A stretch of DNA of 64,000 bases from Nemertoderma westbladi (lineage: Eukaryota; Xenacoelomorpha; Nemertodermatida; Nemertodermatidae), in the NCBI GenBank assembly GCA_032718475.1, contig JAUCBJ010001161.1:1-64000 (forward strand), read 5' to 3'. The notes under the pieces are model-generated. The model was not told where the DNA came from, made no database searches, and saw only the letters and a list, made by a program, of their open reading frames with translations. Positions 60,611 to 64,000 of the stretch are shown here, one piece after another. A program made the translations under genes and the position numbers. The first letter of the stretch is position 1, and each line of letters starts with the position of its first letter.

Positions 60611-60792
60611 TAGTTTTAGTTTTATGCCTGGAGCTGGACTGTATGGTGTGGTGTGGTGTCTGTATGTGATCCTAAAGAGTGAACATATATGGTTGAGCGA
60701 CTAGTTTTAGTTTTATGCCTGGAGCTGGACTGTATGGTGTGGTGTGGTGTCTGTATGTGATCCTAAAGAGTGAACATATATGGTTGAGCGAC
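60611..60792. repeat. Exact 91-bp tandem duplication
   Basis: The unit starting TAGTTTTAGTTTTATGCCTG and ending GGTTGAGCGAC occurs at 60,611-60,701 and again at 60,702-60,792, with no difference seen. The perfect match implies a recent duplication. The unit contains a GTGGT microsatellite-like core. Confidence 0.95.
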
Positions 60793-60949
60793 TAGTTTTG
60801 GTTAGGTTAGGTTTATGTTCTTCTATCATTGTATGTATCAGTAGCTTAGCTGGTGACCTATGCTGATAGGTTTGGAATGCAACTGTGTGCTTTCGATTTT
60901 CGCCATCCGTTTGGCAAGCTAGTTGAGATACGTCTGTCTAATTGTCTGT

Positions 60950-61234
60950 ACATTTATTATAGGAAGGGATCTAGGGGTCTTAACCTCGAATGATAAGTTT
61001 ATTTTACCGAAAATATCTTATCTTTTATTGGCGCAATTGTAGGACTAATCCCATCACATGCGTACTTTTTAACCGGGTAGTGTACAAATTTAGGAATCGC
61101 GTAATTTTTCTTGAAATTAATATCTCATAACTCTCCAAACCACGTACATAAAAAGATAAAAGATAAGTTATTTTCGGTAAAATAAACTTATCATTCGAGG
61201 TTAAGACCCCTAGATCCCTTCCTATAATAAATGT
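60950..61234. repeat. Fold-back element, 78-bp near-perfect arms
   Basis: The left arm 60,950-61,028 and the right arm 61,157-61,234 are reverse complements with one mismatch noted (AAAATATC versus AAAATAAC). They run outward from ATAAAAGATAAG to ACATTTATTATAGG. The 128-bp spacer has no coding potential. The near identity of the arms suggests recent origin or selection or gene conversion. Confidence 0.9.
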
Positions 61235-61509
61235 ATAATAACAAATACCTCGATAAATACAGCTTGCCAACACATTGTTGCTATCAATAATTGTCTGTAG
61301 TGTGTTCTGTTCAATAGGCCCAAGAGTCAGACTCTATCAGCAGTCAAATGAAACTGTAATAGTTGACCTACAATAATCTTGTGTCTAGCAGGATGTATAC
61401 AGGGTAAGGACAGGCAGATCACCGCCAATAAATAATTCTGGCTTATTCTCTCTCTGCTGCATTACAAAACTCGATCCAATTGGCCACTCGGCAACAAATC
61501 ATTTATCAT
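61235..61509. other. Nothing recognised
   Basis: This is unique-looking sequence between the fold-back element and the minisatellite, without a supportable gene. Confidence 0.4.
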
Positions 61510-62150
61510 TGATAGAGTCCCGGACCGAACCCAGGGGGTGGACAGAGAGCCGGACCGAACCAAGGGGGCGGACAGAGTCCCGGACCGAACAAGGGGGCGG
61601 ACAGAGTCCCGGAACGAACCCAGGGGGTGGACAGAGACCCGGGCCGAATCAAGGGGGCGGACAGAGACCCGGACCGAACCAAGGCAAGGGGGCGGACAAT
61701 TACCCACAGTTGGCTTATGGGGCGGACAGAGACCCGAACCGAACCCAGGTGGTGGACAGAGACCCGGATCGAACCAAGGGGCGGACAGAGACCCGGACCG
61801 AACCAAGGGGGCGGACAGAGACGCGGACCGAACCAAGGGGGCGGACAGAGACGCGGACCGAACCAATGGGGCGGACAAATACTCAGTTATCTTAGGGGGC
61901 GGACAGAGACCCGGACCGAACCAAGGGGGCGGACAGTGTCACGGACCGAACCCAGGGCGCAGACAAAGTCATGGACCGAACCAGGGTGTGGACAGAATGC
62001 CAGACCGAACCCAGGGGTGGACAGAGACCCGGACCGATCCAAGGGGGCGGACAGAGACCCGGACAGAACCAAGGGGGCAGACAATTACCCACAGTTGGCT
62101 TATGGGGCAGACAGAGACCCGAACCGAACCCAGGGGCGGCGGCCCGCCCG
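61510..62150. repeat. 30-bp GC-rich minisatellite, about 20 copies
   Basis: The unit is approximately GGACCGAACCAAGGGGGCGG followed by ACAGAGACCC, with many point variants. It is interrupted twice by a segment containing TTACCCACAGTTGGCTTATG (61,690 and 62,085). The period of 30 keeps several frames open on both strands, giving long decapeptide-repeat frames (for example RGRTETRTEP, or SAPLVRSGSL on the minus strand). I regard these as by-products. Confidence 0.9.
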
Positions 62151-62296
62151 CCCGGTGGCGGCGGCCCGGACAGCCACACAGTGGATTCTAGACAATGTAC
62201 AGTAACACATAAAGATGAAAGTTCACTTACTCAAAAATGGTACGCTATGGTGATGGAAGCGTTGCTGGGCGACCTAAATAGTTAAGAGATTATTGG

Positions 62297-62523
62297 GAGG
62301 TGGTGAACTCAATAGGGCCAGGATATGGGTATTTCCCATATCATATGAAATCTACTTTATCGTAAAGGAAGAGCACAGAGCTCAGGCAGAGGCGATTATA
62401 GCAGGAACCGGCATCCAACTTCCCTATGGACACCGGGTACTTGGATCTGTAATAGGATCTCAGCCAGCCTGTCAGACATTCATATCACAGCGAGTCGGCC
62501 AACTACAAAAGGAGTTACCTTGA
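62297..62523 (+). pseudogene. Reverse transcriptase fragment (thumb region)
   Basis: The frame reads FIVKEEHRAQAEAIIAGTGI then GHRVLGSVIGS, as found just after the catalytic palm of some invertebrate RTs (KxLGAVIGS-type motif), and stops at 62,521-62,523. There is no start or upstream catalytic part, so it is a short relic. Confidence 0.6.
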
Positions 62524-62761
62524 TTAAATGATTTCGCAGGTTCAGCCCCACACCCCGTTTACAGCTGCCTAATGTATGCAGCCAAAGTTTACTTATCTCT
62601 CTCGTACAACCCCAGATTTCGTGGAAAACTTGTTCCATTTGTGCGTTTGCTTTTGATTTATTATAGCATTGTTATTATTATTTGAAATAATATTATTTAT
62701 TTTGTTCATATATTATATTAAACATTTACAATCTCTTTAGTATAAATTCCTTTCAATAATT
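62524..62761 (+). other. Upstream region of the Ly6-like gene
   Basis: It is AT-rich and without coding potential. CAATCTCTTTAG at 62,729-62,740 matches a 3' splice site, 21 bp before the ATG, so a noncoding first exon may lie further upstream. TATAAAT at 62,741 is too close to the ATG to be a convincing TATA box. Confidence 0.4.
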
Positions 62762-63388
62762 ATGAAACACTTATTGATTCTTACATCACTTGTGGCAGTT
62801 GGCTACGGTTTGAGTTGCCACAGTGCCGGGCCAGATGGAAAAATGAGTAGAGATGGTTGCGTACGATGTGTTGTAAGTCTTCAGCAATAAATATTAGACT
62901 ATCTGTACAAGTGTAACGGATTGAGGCTGTCAGACTGGGCGGGGTCCATGGTTCCTGGGATGGAGGCTGTCAGACAAGGTGGGGTGGGGTCCATGGTTCT
63001 GGGATGGCGGCATTCAGAGAAGTTAGGGTCCATGGTTCCGTTCATGGAGGTTTCCATACAAATTTCTCCCCTGGCACGCCCTGATGACCCCCCCCCCCCC
63101 CCCCCCCCATTGAATTAATAAATTAAATTATAATTTATTGTATTCGAATGTATTGCTCTGTTGTGTTATTGTACGACAATGTTATTATTTCAGACTATGA
63201 CCATAGTCCACCATGGCGGAATCCCTCCAACCACAATGCCAATGTGTTTACCTAAAGACGCCCCTCTATCTGACACCGAATGCAACACAATAGAGACCTA
63301 CATTTGTGCTGGACAAAGAGGCGACCCTAGTGCACCTCCAGACACTTCTTGTAGTGTCACTTGCTGTGATGAAGACCTTTGCAACTAA
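62762..63388 (+). CDS. Secreted Ly6/uPAR (three-finger) domain protein, two exons
   Basis: Exon 1 (62,762-62,872) starts MKHLLILTSLVAVGYG, a clear signal peptide, and carries three Cys. It ends at GTAAGT, a consensus donor. Exon 2 (63,194-63,388) follows TTATTATTTCAG in the same phase, carries seven Cys and ends with CCDEDLCN and TAA. The mature protein would have about 85 residues and ten cysteines, with the C-terminal CCxxxLCN signature of Ly6/uPAR three-finger folds. It stops right after this motif, so no GPI-anchor signal exists and the protein should be secreted. Such proteins include receptor modulators and venom components; the sequence does not decide between them. It is the only intact host-type gene seen. 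AATAAA motifs lie downstream at about 63,539 and 63,608. Confidence 0.8.
62873..63193 (+). other. Intron of the Ly6-like gene
   Basis: This 321-bp GT-AG intron contains three imperfect copies of a GGGTCCATGGTTC block (62,941, 62,988 and 63,028) and a run of 21 C at 63,088-63,108. Confidence 0.75.
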
Positions 63389-63718
63389 AAATTAATTCTT
63401 TAAATAGACTAGGACAATCTACTTTCTTTTTGAATGTTAGGTGATGGAATTTAAAAATAATTAAAAGGTCTAAAAAACAACCAACTGTATTGGGTTAGCC
63501 TGTGTAAAGTAAATACAACTATATATCTTCTTAACAAACAATAAAAATTAATTTTATTGTTAAAAATGCAAAAAAACATTTTCACTTAAATCTGTTCTTT
63601 TATTTGACAATAAATAAAATATGCCTTACCGGTATCTGTCGCTCGTTCCAAAATCAATTTATTTAATGGTTGAACGCTACGATAAACTATATCTAGAGAT
63701 GGGAAGGATAATAAAGTA
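63389..63718. other. 3' flank of the Ly6-like gene
   Basis: This is an AT-rich 3' untranslated and flanking region with candidate polyadenylation signals (AATAAA near 63,539 and 63,608). Nothing else is recognised before the LTR at 63,719. Confidence 0.5.
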
Positions 63719-64000
63719 TGTACGCGCTTTTGAAGACCTTTAGCAGTTTAACCTGCCAAAATTTATATGTCTTTTGGTTTATAAATAGACTTTAGTAAAT
63801 GACAAGTATTTAATACTAATAAACACAACATTAGCCGAAGCCAGCCTAGTGCGCGTCCATTCACCCATTGGATATACCCGGGAGACTGGATTCGGATGGG
63901 GCTTAGATTGTTATTGCAGTGTAAGCTTACTGTATTATTCGATTGATCGTTAATAAATAATTTCTGACTAATATTATTCACTTTCGGGAAATATTAACAG
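63719..64000 (-). mobile_element. Start of another A-family LTR, cut by the window end
   Basis: From TGTACGCGCTTTTGAAG onward the sequence follows element A's LTR closely, with scattered differences (for example CACCCATTGG for CACCCGCTGG). Only the first 282 bp are in the window, so it could be a solo LTR or the 3' LTR of another full element to the right. Preceding bases AGTA are the candidate start of its target duplication. Confidence 0.9.

Noticed and set aside
61462-62285. Long frames through the 30-bp minisatellite as real proteins
   Set aside because: Frames are open on both strands purely because of the repeat period. There is no start context, signal peptide or domain.
1-64000. tRNA and rRNA genes
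   Set aside because: None recognised on either strand by reading for cloverleaf consensus boxes. A tRNAscan run would be decisive.

Overview
The window is animal genomic DNA. It contains BEL/Pao LTR retrotransposons, which are confined to metazoans, a Kolobok-type DNA transposon, several LINE relics and one small GT-AG-spliced gene for a secreted Ly6/three-finger protein. Nothing bacterial is present, and no tRNA or rRNA was recognised. The species cannot be named; the mix of elements suggests an invertebrate, probably marine. LAYOUT: Most of the window (3,887-55,678) is one nested stack of mobile elements, and each insertion can be read from its target-site duplication (TSD). Level 1 is an internally deleted CR1/L2-like LINE (about 2,149-3,890, continuing at 55,679-56,338). 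Level 2 is a TTAA-flanked DNA transposon (3,891-55,674, about 3.0 kb without insertions) with a broken transposase. Level 3 is two giant, related BEL/Pao elements on the minus strand: A (4,272-22,724, 18.45 kb, TSD ATTTC) and B (24,861-55,215, TSD ATTCT). Level 4 lies inside B: an intact young BEL/Pao element C (25,461-32,840, TSD GTTAT) in B's left LTR, and a BEL-type element D without reverse transcriptase (37,413-47,904, TSD GGGTC) in B's protease region. Level 5 is a probable 2.85-kb insertion in D's Gag frame (about 40,849-43,703). To the left (1-2,148) are sparse sequence, a LINE relic and a fold-back repeat. To the right (56,339-64,000) are a hairpin repeat, a degenerate retroelement, RT fragments, minisatellites, a fold-back element, the Ly6-like gene and the start of a further A-family LTR. 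HOW THE GENES WORK TOGETHER: Element A is the most complete giant element. Reading along the minus strand it has a 1,197-bp LTR, a 2-kb leader, ORF1 (435 aa), an overlapping +1-frame Gag-Pol ORF2 (2,258 aa, all catalytic motifs visible), a 1.6-kb conserved spacer with two copies of a foldable repeat, and then ORF3 in the env position. ORF3 does not look like an envelope protein. Its central part matches the motif layout of RNase D/WRN-type DEDDy 3'-5' exonucleases, followed by CCHC zinc knuckles and a basic tail. I regard this exonuclease-bearing giant BEL/Pao element as the most interesting system in the window. B shares A's layout but has lost RT, most of RNase H, integrase and the exonuclease. 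D keeps only Gag and protease yet has apparently identical LTRs. Both therefore look like dependants of elements such as A or C. The only candidate host gene is the two-exon Ly6-like gene at 62,762-63,388.
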